Of a stretch of 64,000 nucleotides of DNA, positions 43,004-52,332 are shown in pieces. Each line of letters begins with the position of its first letter. The stretch's first letter is position 1. This DNA is from Senegalimassilia faecalis (GTDB lineage Bacteria > Actinomycetota > Coriobacteriia > Coriobacteriales > Eggerthellaceae), in contig NZ_SDPW01000001.1 of NCBI RefSeq assembly GCF_004135645.1, positions 2,604,001 through 2,668,000 of the forward strand, written 5' to 3'. The notes under the pieces were generated by a model, which saw only the letters and a list, made by a program, of their open reading frames with translations, was not told the DNA's origin and made no database searches. Made by a program: the position numbers and the translations under genes.

Positions 43004-43944
43004 TACCGGCCTCCCTTCTTGCCGATGTTCTCGGTGATGTGCTCCATCACCGACATCTCGTCCTGCCCATCGCCGTGCTTAACCACCGCGCCGGTGGCAA
43101 CGTCGATGGTGTCCTTCGTGGCCGGGTTGTACGCCAGCTTATCGCGCTTGTAGCCGGCGGCCAGGCCGAACATGGCGGCCAGTCCCACGACGGTAAGACC
43201 GCTCAGCGCGCCTGTGATCGGCTTCATGACCTGCGTCATTGCCACCGTGGCCGAAACCTCCGGGTTCTCCGGCAGCTCGTAGCGGTCCAGCGGATACTTC
43301 AGCACGTGCAGCACGTGCGCGCCGCCGATCTGGTCGGCGCCGTACAGGCTGGCGTCGGCGAACCCGCGCCCGCGCAGCACTTCCACGCGCTCTTGCCCGT
43401 AAGCCAGCATCTCCTCGCGCGTGCCGAAGCGCAGCGCCTGCGGCTGGCATGTGGACACGCACGCCGGCGCCATGCCGTGCTCGACACGGTCGCCGCAGCC
43501 CGTGCACTTGTTGATGACGGCGCGACCCAAAATGCCGTTATCGCCGTCGTAGCGCGGCACGTCGTAGAGGCAGGCGTCAAGGCAGTACTTGCAGCCCACG
43601 CACCTCGACTGGTCAACTTCTACAAAGCCCGTGTCCTCGTTGCGCACAAGCGCGCCGCCCGAGCACACCGCGGCGCACGGCGCATCTTCGCAATGCATGC
43701 ACGAACGGCGGCCAAACGCCCACTCAACCGGCTTCTGACCTGCGCCATCGCGCTCGTCGAATGTCATGATCAGGCGCGTGGTGCCATTGAGGTCCGGCGG
43801 GTTTTGGTACGTGCCCGTGAAATCTTCCTTCGCGTTCGCGCCCTTCATGTACGACGGCAGGTTGTTCCAGCATTTGCAGGCAACCTGGCAGCCTTTGCAA
43901 CCCGTGCACTTCGAGGAATCGAACAAAATTGCCATCTCAGTCAT
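43003..43944 (-). CDS. fdnH: Formate dehydrogenase iron-sulfur subunit (beta)
   Basis: A 313-residue electron-transfer subunit with four Cys groups for [4Fe-4S] clusters: CTGCKGCQVACK near the start, CMHCEDAPCAAVCSGG, CVGCKYCLDACLYDVP and CTGCGDRVEHGMAPACVSTC. A single membrane helix near residue 240-265 (ITGALSGLTVVGLAAMFGLA) anchors it beside the cytochrome subunit, as in FdnH. It lies between alpha and gamma genes with 16 bases and a one-base overlap respectively. Confidence 0.93.
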   Translation of the reverse strand: MTEMAILFDSSKCTGCKGCQVACKCWNNLPSYMKGANAKEDFTGTYQNPPDLNGTTRLIMTFDERDGAGQKPVEWAFGRRSCMHCEDAPCAAVCSGGALVRNEDTGFVEVDQSRCVGCKYCLDACLYDVPRYDGDNGILGRAVINKCTGCGDRVEHGMAPACVSTCQPQALRFGTREEMLAYGQERVEVLRGRGFADASLYGADQIGGAHVLHVLKYPLDRYELPENPEVSATVAMTQVMKPITGALSGLTVVGLAAMFGLAAGYKRDKLAYNPATKDTIDVATGAVVKHGDGQDEMSVMEHITENIGKKGGR

Positions 43945-43960
43945 CTTTCGCTCCTTCCCC

Positions 43961-46900
43961 TTATGCCTTCTCGATGTTCACGAGGAACGCCTTGTACTCC
44001 GGAATGAAGCTGTTCGGGTCGCCGACGTTCGGCGTCAGGTCGTTCACCATGTTCGTGTCCGATCCGTGCACGCCCGCCCAGCCATAGTGGTGCGTCATGC
44101 CCACCAGGTGGCGCTTCTCGCCGTTGATGGTCATGGGCTTCACGCGCTTCGTGACCACGGCGGGAATCTCCACCGAGCCGCGGTTGTTCCACACGTGCAC
44201 CATGTCGCCGCTCTTGATGCCCTTTTCGGCGCCCAGCTCCTCGGAAATCTCGATGAACTGCGCGGGCATGGACTCGATGAGCGCTGGGCACATGCGCGTC
44301 TGGCCGCCCGTCTGCCAATGCTCGGTGACGGAATACGTGGTGGCCACGTACGGGAACTCCTTGCAGTCGGCGTGCGCCGTGGACTTGTTCTCGGCGAACT
44401 TGATGCAGGGGTTGGACAGGTGTCCGTTGATGATGTTCTTCTCAAGCGGGCTTTCGAAGGGCTCGTAGTGCTCGGGCATGGGCGCGTCCACCATGCCGTA
44501 GCTGATGAGGCGCGCGTTTTGCTCCCACGTCATGAAGAACGCGTTGTTGTTCGGCGGAATCGGCTTGCCGCCCTTGACGGCCACGAAGTCGGCGTTGTCG
44601 TTGAGCTCCCACTTCTCGCCGTTCCACGTGCACAGCGCCTTCTTCTCGTTCCACGGCTTGCCCTTCGTATCGGAAGACGCGCGGTTGTACAGGATGCGGC
44701 GGTTGTTCGGCCAGGCGTAGGACCACTTCGGGTACAGGCCCAGGCCCGTGGGGTCGGTCAGGTCGCGCGAAGCGCACGGCTGCTCGGCGGCGTCAAGCGG
44801 CGCCTTGTTGTTGTTCCAGAAGCCGGAGTACACCCACATGCCGCACGCGGTGGTGCCGTCGGCCTCAAGCTCGGAGTAGCCCGCAAGCAGGTCGGTCTTC
44901 GGGTTCTTCGAATCGCAGTTGCAATCGGTGTCGGCGATGCGGTAGCCGTTGAGCGCCCAGGCCACGGGGCACGGGTCCATCTTGCCATCGACGTAGTAAT
45001 CCCACTTCGTGTTCAGGATGGGGTCGGGGTTCGCGCCGCCTTCCTTACGGTACAAATCGCAGATGGCGGTCCAGATGAGGTCGCACATCTCGTAGTCGGG
45101 CTTTGCCTGGTCCCACGGCTCGCACGCCTGGAAGCGGTACTGGATCCAGCGGCCGGAGTTCAAGATCATGCCCGGCTTCTCGTAAATAAGCGCGCACGGC
45201 AGGTAGTACACCTCGGTCTGGATTTCGGCCGGGTTCATGTCGGGCGCTTTCCAGAAGCACGCGGACTCGGTTTCCACTTGGTCGGCCACCACCAGCCAGT
45301 CAAGCTTGGCCATGGAGCGGCGCACGAAGCTGGCGTTCGGGGCGGAGTGGCACGGGTTCATACCCCAGTTGAAGTAGCCCTTCATGATGCCTTTGTCCAT
45401 CAGCTCGAACGTGGAGATGTGCGTGAAGTCCTGCGCACCCTTGCCCGAGGGGACCTTCGGCCACCAGTCGAAGCCGTAGTCGTTTTCCACGGTTGCCGCG
45501 TCGCCGAACCACTCTTTCAGCGCGGAAACCATGAACTTCGGCTTGTTCGTGTAGTAACCGGCCGAGTACGTCTGCGACTCCAGCCACTTGCGCAGCGTGG
45601 AACGGTCGGTGGTGTTCGACCACTTCAGGTATCCGGGCTGCTCGTCCACCAGCATGGCCATGTCGGTTGCACCCTGAACGTTCGGCTCGCCGCGCAGCGC
45701 GTTCACGCCGCCGCCGGGGACGCCGATGTTGTTCAGCAGCAGCTGCAGGATGGACATGGCGCGCGTGTTCTGGCCGCCGTAGGAGTGCTGCGTCTGGCCC
45801 AGCGCGTACAGGATGGTGCCGGATTTGCCGGGCGCGCCGGATTCGCTGTACGTCTTGTACACCAGCTCAAGCGTGTCGTGGTCCATGCCGCAGATGCTGC
45901 ACACGGTGTCGATGTCGTAGCGCTCGTACTGCTTCTTGAACAGCTGATACACGCAGTTGGGGTCCTGCAGCGTCATGTCGCGCTTCGGCTTGTTGAACGC
46001 CGGCGGCGTGAACTCGGGCGTGCCGGGCTTGTTCACCCACGCGTAATCGCCAGTTGCGGACGTGTCCCATTCCTCGACGGATTCCGTCTGGTAGTGCCAC
46101 GTCTCGTTGTTGTACGTCTTCGTTTCCTCGTCCCAGCCGCTGAACAGGCCCGTTGCAGCGTCGAACTCGAAATCGGGGTTGATGAGGTAGCTGGCGTTCG
46201 TGTAGTTGACGAAGTACTCGAAGTTATAGTTCGCAGGGTTGACGCCCGTGCGGTTGTACTCGGCCAGGCCCGGCTCGATGAGGTTCTCGATGATGTAGTG
46301 GTACATGCCGCCGTAGAACGCGATGTCGGTGCCGCTGCGCAGCGGGCAGTAGATGTCGGCCTGCTCGGCGGTGCGGGTGTAGCGCGGGTCAACCACGATC
46401 CACTTCGCGCCGCGCTCGTGTGCGCGGTGCAGGTGCAAGCTGGAAGTGGGGTGGCTCTCGCAGCTGTTCGAGCCGCAGTGCAGGATGTAGTCGGCGTTGG
46501 CCATGTCGGTCCAGTGACTGGTCATCGAGCCGCGGCCGAACGTGGGGGCCAGGCCCACAACGGTGGAGCTGTGGCACACGCGCGCCTGGTTGTCGACGGC
46601 AACGATGCCCAGCGAGCGCATCATCTTGAGGATCAGGTACTGCTCTTCGGAGTTTTCCTGGCTGCCGCCCAAGCTGGCCATGGCCGGCGTGTAGTTCACG
46701 GTCAGGCCGTCTTCGTTCTTCTCGATGAACGTGGCATCGCGCGTGTTCTTGACGTGGCGCGCGATCTCGGCCACGGCGTCGTCCCAGGAGATGTCCTCCC
46801 ACTCGCTGGCGCCGGGGCGGCGCACCATCGGGCGCGTGATGCGGTCGGGGTTCTTGATGACCTCGCGCGTTTCGGGGTCAACGATGTTGCGCAGCTGGAG

Positions 46901-47176
46901 CATCGTGGCGCCCTTCGGGCACAGGCCGCCTTCGTTGATGGGATGCTCGGGGTCGCCCTCAAGGTTGATCAGTTCGCCGTTGCGCGACGAGCACAGGCTG
47001 CCGCAACCGCCGGCGCAGTAGCAGCAGATGTTCGTGGCCTCTTCGGTCTTTTCGAGCTTCCATTCCTTTTTCGTCTCTTCGGCGAAGGCGGGAGTGGTTG
47101 CGGAAAGCTCGAACGCCAGCGTGGTGGCCAGCGCTCCTCCCGTTGCCTTGAAGAATCCTCTACGTGAAAGGTTCAT
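43961..47176 (-). CDS. fdnG: Tat-exported formate dehydrogenase catalytic subunit (alpha), Cys form
   Basis: A 1071-residue molybdo- or tungstopterin enzyme oxidising formate outside the membrane. The start at 47176 has GAGAGGG upstream, and the Tat motif SRRGFFK is at residues 4-10. Cys 51, 54, 58 and 86 hold a [4Fe-4S] cluster. The metal ligand is Cys201 in ARVCHSSTVVGLAPTFGRG, where E. coli FdnG has selenocysteine, so no SECIS element is needed. ASLGGSQENSEEQYL and DIAFYGGMYHYII are FdnG-like blocks. The operon order alpha-beta-gamma supplies electrons from formate to the quinone pool and thus to reductases such as the molybdoenzyme at 23.5-28.1 kb. Confidence 0.94.
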   Translation of the reverse strand: MNLSRRGFFKATGGALATTLAFELSATTPAFAEETKKEWKLEKTEEATNICCYCAGGCGSLCSSRNGELINLEGDPEHPINEGGLCPKGATMLQLRNIVDPETREVIKNPDRITRPMVRRPGASEWEDISWDDAVAEIARHVKNTRDATFIEKNEDGLTVNYTPAMASLGGSQENSEEQYLILKMMRSLGIVAVDNQARVCHSSTVVGLAPTFGRGSMTSHWTDMANADYILHCGSNSCESHPTSSLHLHRAHERGAKWIVVDPRYTRTAEQADIYCPLRSGTDIAFYGGMYHYIIENLIEPGLAEYNRTGVNPANYNFEYFVNYTNASYLINPDFEFDAATGLFSGWDEETKTYNNETWHYQTESVEEWDTSATGDYAWVNKPGTPEFTPPAFNKPKRDMTLQDPNCVYQLFKKQYERYDIDTVCSICGMDHDTLELVYKTYSESGAPGKSGTILYALGQTQHSYGGQNTRAMSILQLLLNNIGVPGGGVNALRGEPNVQGATDMAMLVDEQPGYLKWSNTTDRSTLRKWLESQTYSAGYYTNKPKFMVSALKEWFGDAATVENDYGFDWWPKVPSGKGAQDFTHISTFELMDKGIMKGYFNWGMNPCHSAPNASFVRRSMAKLDWLVVADQVETESACFWKAPDMNPAEIQTEVYYLPCALIYEKPGMILNSGRWIQYRFQACEPWDQAKPDYEMCDLIWTAICDLYRKEGGANPDPILNTKWDYYVDGKMDPCPVAWALNGYRIADTDCNCDSKNPKTDLLAGYSELEADGTTACGMWVYSGFWNNNKAPLDAAEQPCASRDLTDPTGLGLYPKWSYAWPNNRRILYNRASSDTKGKPWNEKKALCTWNGEKWELNDNADFVAVKGGKPIPPNNNAFFMTWEQNARLISYGMVDAPMPEHYEPFESPLEKNIINGHLSNPCIKFAENKSTAHADCKEFPYVATTYSVTEHWQTGGQTRMCPALIESMPAQFIEISEELGAEKGIKSGDMVHVWNNRGSVEIPAVVTKRVKPMTINGEKRHLVGMTHHYGWAGVHGSDTNMVNDLTPNVGDPNSFIPEYKAFLVNIEKA

Positions 47177-47828
47177 GGTTGTCCCTCTCGTCTTGTTCCC
47201 AAACACGCCGGTGACCAGGCAGTTTGCAAGTGTGAAGGCCGCTTGCAGGTGAGGCGCCGCTGCAGGCCGCCCGTGCGGCCGTGTGCGTGAAGCGCGCGCA
47301 ATACGCCAGGCTCTTCGCCTTTCCCGCTGCGCGCGCAGATTGCTTTTTGGGCGCAGGCAAAGGATGCAGCAGCGTGTATGGGTTTGTCTCGTTTCGCGTT
47401 TCTTAGGCGCGCTCGCCTTCGCGCCAAAGGTTTGCCCGCGCGCTCGTCCTTCGCGCTGGCAAAGTGCAGAATGCTGATGAATGCAAAGGGCTTCACGCAG
47501 ATTGAAGTCGCCTACATTCAAATGCAGAAGGCGGATCCGGATTTCCGCCGTCCTAAACGTTACTACTGCTAAGCCATGTTTCCGTTTTGCTGCCAGCAAG
47601 GGAGTAAATTCTCCGACAAGCGGCATAACCCCAAAGAGGGTGTGCCACCTGAACTGGGCAAACGCCGAAAGTGGTTATATTCTGATACGCAAATGATGCG
47701 GAACAAGATGCGTTGAACAGCACCAACGAAAGCCCCCGCAACCCCACCTCGCAGTGTCGAGCGCAAACTCGACACCTACTAGGAAGCGCGAATCGCGCCG
47801 CATAATTCAGCACGCTGTATCGTTCTGT

Positions 47829-48048
47829 GGCAAGAAAAAGGCCTTTCTGTATGTGCACGTGCCTCAAGGGGTGCTCAATGGCAAGAATTGGGGATTCCTG
47901 TAGCCGGCGCGCTCCCTACACGGCTCGAATTGGCAAGAATCCGGTGTTTCTGTATCAAGAAGGGGGGTTTGCGCCTACAGAAAGCCCAGATTCTTGCCAC
48001 GTGGCCGCTGAATTGTGCATGAAGATACAGAAATGGCAGATTCTTGCC
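47829..48048. repeat. Five-copy array of a 24-bp repeat, three direct and two inverted (array 2)
   Basis: Direct copies at 47829-47852, 47880-47903 and 47932-47955 read GGCAAGAA...TTTCTGTA. Inverted copies lie at 47975-47998 and 48025-48048. Spacing is 51, 52, 43 and 50 bp. The pattern matches array 1 exactly in number, length and orientation. The rest of 47177-48421 holds no convincing gene: 47177-47480 should carry the formate dehydrogenase promoter, and 48100-48421 is a GC-rich stretch with open but improbable frames. Confidence 0.75.
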
Positions 48049-48421
48049 ATTGCGCAGGACGGGGAGGACCATTGCAAGATAAGAAGTCGGTTCCCAAGGG
48101 GGTCAAGGCGCCGCCGCCTTGACTGCAGCCTCGTAACGCTCGCAAGCCATGCGTCGCCACCTGCCGCGCAAATCGAGCCCCCTCGCGGGTCGCGCGTCTG
48201 CGCGCCGTCGCCCGCGCGCCCGCCCAACCGCCTGGGTTGTAGTCGAGTCGCAATACCGTCCCACATTGCCCAGGCTGCGACCGAACCGCAGCATCACGCG
48301 CCCGGTCGCCCGGCCCGCGGGGGCTCGCGCCGTCGCCCGGCCCGCAAGTCCCGCAAGTCCCGTCGCTCGCGTCCGCCTGGTCGCCCGGCCTGCGGGCCGC
48401 ACCCAGCTCGTGGGCCGCCCT

Positions 48422-51400
48422 CTAGCGCCCGTACCTCTTCACGGCGTCGATGAGTGCTCGCATGTCGAGCGGCTTGGACAGGTGCGCGTTCATGCCGGCG
48501 GCCTTTGTGCGCTCGCGGTCTTCGTCGAACGCGTTCGCGGTCATGGCGATGATGGGCACGCTTGCCGCATCCGCGCGGTCAAGCGCGCGGATGGCGCGCG
48601 TGGCCTCAAGCCCGTCCATCACGGGCATCATCAGGTCCATCAGCACCAGCGAGATCGATCCCGGCGCCGACTTCTCGAACGCGGCCACCGCTTCCTTGCC
48701 GTTCCACGCCTTCATCACCACGGCGCCGGCGGCGTCGAGGTAGTATTCCGCAATCTCCATGTTCAGGTCGTTGTCCTCAACCAGCAGCACGCGCTTGCCT
48801 TCAAGCGACGCCATGTCCTGTGCCTTGTCCGACCCCGGGCCCTGTGCTTCGCCAGCGTCGTCGATGGTAAACGTCAGCCAGAACGTGATGGTGGTGCCCA
48901 CGCCCTGCTGGCTTTGCACGTCGATGGTGCCTCCCAAGGCATCTACCAGCGACTTCACGATGGACATGCCCAAGCCCGTGCCGCGATAGTGCGTGCGCGC
49001 GCCCAGCTCCTCTTGCGTGAACGGCTTGAACAGCTGCTGGTCCATGAACTGCTGGCTCATGCCGATGCCCGTGTCCTCGATTTTGAACTCAAAGCGCGCC
49101 ACGCCGCCCGTGCAGCCAAGCTCGGTGGCGTACGTGTTCACCGACCCGCCGGGCTTGTTGTACTTGATGGCGTTGCTGAACAGGTTGAGCATAATCTGCC
49201 GCAGCCGCAGGTCGCTGCCAATAAGGTGCGCGTGGCGAATGTTCACGTGATAGCTGCGGTGCGCAATGTTGCTTTCCTGCAGTTGCGCGTCCACCAACGA
49301 CCGCACATCGGCCATCAGCGCTTCCAAATCGAAGCGCACCTGCTCAAGCACCATCTGCCCCGAGCTGAGCTTGCTCATATCCAGCACGTCGTTGACCAGG
49401 TCGAACAAGTGGTTTGCGGACAGCTGGATTTTCTCCAGGCACTCGCGGGTTTTCTCGGGGTCCTGGTTGCTCATACGGATGATTTCCAGCATGCCCAAGA
49501 TGCCGTTGATGGGCGTGCGGAAGTCGTGGCTCATGCGGTTCATGAACTCGGTTTTCGCCTTGTTCTCCGAGTCGACGGTTTCGAGCGCCTGCTCAAGCCG
49601 CTGTTTCTCCTCTTCCTCGTGCTGGTGGAACGCCGAGGTGTTCTTGAGCAGGATGATGCCGCGCACCACGGGCCGGTCGCGCTGCGTTTCGGCGTCGTAG
49701 GCGGTGTCGCGCGACATGAGCACGCTTTTCTGCAGCCACATGGTTTGGCCGCCCTTCGTGCGCTCGCGGTACTCGATGGTCACCTCGCTGGCGCCGGCTT
49801 CGAAGCGCTTCAACAGCTTCTCGGACGTGTCGATCAGCCGGTAGCTTTGCGCCGTGTCGTCGGCGATAAGCTTCGAGCGGCGTCGGCAGTACGCGTCGTA
49901 GGAGCACGGCGGCTCGATGCCCAGGTCAAAGCGCTCTTCGGACGGCTGCGTGAACGCGCGCTCCAGCTCGTCGTCCGTCAGGTTCACCGAATAGGCCGTC
50001 TGCGCGGACTCTAGCAACGCGTCCACGTAGTGCGCGTTTTCCATGAACGACTGCTTCATCTGGTCGTAGTAGCGCGACAGCTGCTGCTTTTCCGTGGACT
50101 CGATGCTGTGGAACGGCTCGAACCCCACGACGAAGTGGTGCAGCGCGCCGCTTTCGCCGTCAAGGAACACCACGGTCAGCCGGCCGTGGTGCGTGTTCAG
50201 GTGATAGGGGGCGGTAAGCGTCGGCGTTTGCTCGCCCAGCGTTTGGCGAAGGTGCTCAAGCTGCAGAAGCTCGCGCAGCCGCGTCCGGTCGTTGTCGGCG
50301 GCCAGCTCGGCCGCAATCTGCACCGCCGCGCCCGTGTAGTTGCCGCTGTCGGCTAAAAACGCGTCCGACGAGGCGCGCAGCACGCGGTACTGGTCAAGCA
50401 GCGCGTCGCAGTACAGGCAATCGGAGAAACGGTAGCCCATGCTCTCGATGCGCTTGAGCGTCAGGCGGTCGTGCTGCTGCATCTCGGCGGCCTCAGCGCG
50501 CTTGGCCCGGTTCTTGTCGATGTACATATTCTTGTCGGCCTCGCGTAACAGCTCGCGCAGCGTAGGCGTGCCGAAATCGCTTGACAGCGCCCAGCCAGCG
50601 GCGTAGCTGATGGGCATGGCGGGGTTGGCCTGGGAATACTCCGCGCACAGTGCGCGCAACTTCGCCAGCTGCGCTTCTACGTCGGCATGGCTGGCGTTTT
50701 GCATCACGGCGATGAACTCGTCGCCGCCGTCGCGGCCCACGAAGCACGCCGGCCCCGCAATCTTGGCCAGCTGTTCGGCGAACGAGCGGATGTAGGCGTC
50801 GCCGGCCTCGTGCCCTAAGTTGTTGTTGATGGTGCGCAGGTTGTTCAGGTCGAACATGCACATGGCCACGGGCGCGTCGGGCGAGGTGGGCGTTTCCCGC
50901 CTCAGGATTTCCTCGCATTTGTTCTTGTTCGGCAGACCCGTGGCCTCGTCCAGGTACACCTTTTTTTGCAGCGCGCGGTTTTGCGCGGCTGTGCGGATGG
51001 CGCGCGCCAGTTCGATGGCCATGAGCGCGATAAGCCCGGCGATCACGGCGAACACCACGTTTTCCAGCTGGTTGAGCGCGGTGGCCCTTTCTTGCGAGTA
51101 TTCCTCGGCCAGTTTCGTGGTCGTGTCGCAGATACCGAAGAACTCCTCGCTTTTCGCGATGATGTCGGTATTTTCGTAGCCTACGTCGCGTACGCGGTTG
51201 ATTTCGTCGCGCAGCGTGGAGAAGTACGCGGCCAACTCGGTCATTTTCGCCTGGTACTCGTCGTCGTTCAGGCTGACCAGGTTCAGCTCGTCGCTGCCGA
51301 AACGCAGCCCGTTGATGTAAGAGTCCACGGCCTCAAGCAGCTTGTCCTGGGGCTGACCTGCGTCTTCAAGCTTCACGATACGCTGCGTGGTACCGCGCAC

Positions 51401-51550
51401 CAGGCCGGCGTAGTTCACCACGCGCGCGGTGCCCTGGATGTCGGCCACCAACGACAGGATGTTGAAGAACAGCACGATAAGCACGACGGTAAGCGCCGTC
51501 ATAAGAATGTGGATGATGCGGTTGCCGTTTTTAGCGGCGGGCTTAGACAT
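48422..51550 (-). CDS. Hybrid sensor histidine kinase with GGDEF domain and receiver
   Basis: A 1042-residue membrane signalling protein. Helix 1 (about 12-37), a PilJ/NIT-type periplasmic helical sensor (38-160) and helix 2 (164-184) are followed by a GGDEF domain with an intact GRDGGDEF near 272. A long PAS-like region follows (about 370-640). Next come a coiled coil, HisKA (MSHDFRTPINGILGM, phospho-His), HATPase (NLFSNAIKYN, DTGIGM, GTGLGMSI) and a C-terminal receiver with the phospho-acceptor Asp in VLMDLMMPVMDG. Diguanylate cyclase and phosphorelay functions in one chain is an unusual combination. It is divergent from the NusG-like gene at 52333, and the putative invertible promoter lies between them. 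Confidence 0.9.
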   Translation of the reverse strand: MSKPAAKNGNRIIHILMTALTVVLIVLFFNILSLVADIQGTARVVNYAGLVRGTTQRIVKLEDAGQPQDKLLEAVDSYINGLRFGSDELNLVSLNDDEYQAKMTELAAYFSTLRDEINRVRDVGYENTDIIAKSEEFFGICDTTTKLAEEYSQERATALNQLENVVFAVIAGLIALMAIELARAIRTAAQNRALQKKVYLDEATGLPNKNKCEEILRRETPTSPDAPVAMCMFDLNNLRTINNNLGHEAGDAYIRSFAEQLAKIAGPACFVGRDGGDEFIAVMQNASHADVEAQLAKLRALCAEYSQANPAMPISYAAGWALSSDFGTPTLRELLREADKNMYIDKNRAKRAEAAEMQQHDRLTLKRIESMGYRFSDCLYCDALLDQYRVLRASSDAFLADSGNYTGAAVQIAAELAADNDRTRLRELLQLEHLRQTLGEQTPTLTAPYHLNTHHGRLTVVFLDGESGALHHFVVGFEPFHSIESTEKQQLSRYYDQMKQSFMENAHYVDALLESAQTAYSVNLTDDELERAFTQPSEERFDLGIEPPCSYDAYCRRRSKLIADDTAQSYRLIDTSEKLLKRFEAGASEVTIEYRERTKGGQTMWLQKSVLMSRDTAYDAETQRDRPVVRGIILLKNTSAFHQHEEEEKQRLEQALETVDSENKAKTEFMNRMSHDFRTPINGILGMLEIIRMSNQDPEKTRECLEKIQLSANHLFDLVNDVLDMSKLSSGQMVLEQVRFDLEALMADVRSLVDAQLQESNIAHRSYHVNIRHAHLIGSDLRLRQIMLNLFSNAIKYNKPGGSVNTYATELGCTGGVARFEFKIEDTGIGMSQQFMDQQLFKPFTQEELGARTHYRGTGLGMSIVKSLVDALGGTIDVQSQQGVGTTITFWLTFTIDDAGEAQGPGSDKAQDMASLEGKRVLLVEDNDLNMEIAEYYLDAAGAVVMKAWNGKEAVAAFEKSAPGSISLVLMDLMMPVMDGLEATRAIRALDRADAASVPIIAMTANAFDEDRERTKAAGMNAHLSKPLDMRALIDAVKRYGR

Positions 51551-51806
51551 TGTTCGGCCTTTTCGGTACGTTGTTTCCCTCGTTCACGCGGCCCGGGGCC
51601 ACATGCGAAACATTATACCCGCGTCCAACTCCAAGTCAGCGACCAATAACGTCCCATATGCGGAACGCACCGCAATTCGCTTTGGCTTAGATCGTGCGAT
51701 TGCCGAAGGCTCGCACCCCGCGTTTCGCCAGCACGCTGGGACGGTCTGCCACTTTTGACATGCGGTCGCCGAAGGCTCGTAAGCGCTTAAGCCTTGCAGC
51801 CCGATT

Positions 51807-51864
51807 CCGTAGGGCGAAGCGAAAGCTCCGCCCCAAACAGAAAGCGCCAAAGGCGCGTCACCAA
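51807..51864. repeat. Dispersed palindromic element, half copy E
   Basis: CCGTAGGGC, GAAGCGAAAGCTCCGCCCC and AAAGCGCCAAAGGCGCGTCA: the left half of elements A and B, in the gap between the hybrid kinase and the NusG-like gene. Confidence 0.75.
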
Positions 51865-52104
51865 ATGAAACGTAACGCCAGCAATCAAGTAACTCGCACG
51901 CCCTGGGCCCAGGCACCGCACAAGCCCTGCAAAATCTGGAATACAACTCCAGATTTTACGAACAATGTCTCTCAGAAAGCTGGAAGGACGGCTTTTTGTG
52001 CGCATGCGAGCGTGGAGCCCCGCATGCAAAGTCATTTTTGCGTGAGGAGAACCACAAAATCATCAAATAGGTCGTTTCTCCAGGTGAAATGACATTTTTG
52101 GAAG

Positions 52105-52243
52105 GCAGAAAAGTACACTTTTTTGCCACTGGGTTATGAATTGCAAGATTCGCGTAATGAACGCTAACCGACCTGCGGTTATGCAAAAATCGATGTGTAT
52201 AATGGGGCTAATTTCGAAGTGGCAAAAAAGCGTACTTTTCTGC
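52105..52243. repeat. 26-bp inverted repeat pair flanking an 87-bp segment with promoter (possible inverton)
   Basis: The left arm 52105-52130 (GCAGAAAAGTAC ... TTGCCACT) and right arm 52218-52243 are reverse complements with a single mismatch. The segment between holds a TATAAT box. The arms also resemble the 24-bp repeat family at 41.5 and 47.8 kb (GGCAA ... TTTTCTG). They sit between the divergent hybrid kinase gene and a NusG-family gene. Confidence 0.7.
52198..52203 (+). promoter_or_regulatory. TATAAT -10 element inside the inverted-repeat segment
   Basis: A perfect TATAAT points rightward to the NusG-like gene at 52333. No good -35 hexamer lies 16-19 bases upstream (GCGGTT region), so an activator or alternative sigma factor may be needed. 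Confidence 0.5.
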
Positions 52244-52260
52244 AACTTGGCGAAGAGACC

Positions 52261-52282
52261 GCCGCGTCCCTGGTGACGCGGC
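52261..52282 (+). promoter_or_regulatory. Leader hairpin before the first NusG-like gene
   Basis: GCCGCGTC and GACGCGGC form an 8-bp stem with a CCTGGT loop, and no T-tract follows. Family knowledge: LoaP-type antiterminators recognise RNA hairpins in leaders. Confidence 0.45.
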
Positions 52283-52332
52283 GCCGTTGCCTTATGCCTG
52301 GTTGCAGGCGCGTTTCGGGAAAGGAAGGCGGC

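Noticed and set aside
43766-47167. 1133-residue plus-strand frame opposite fdnG and fdnH
   Set aside because: Antisense shadow of the formate dehydrogenase genes, with the same compositional bias.
47829-48048. CRISPR array suggested by regular 24-bp repeats
   Set aside because: Repeats are diverged, the last two are inverted, spacers are AT/GC mixed at 19-28 bases, and no cas gene is in the window.
47827-48453. 208-residue plus-strand ORF
   Set aside because: It runs through the repeat array and a GC-rich stretch, has Arg/Pro/Ser-biased composition and no ribosome site.
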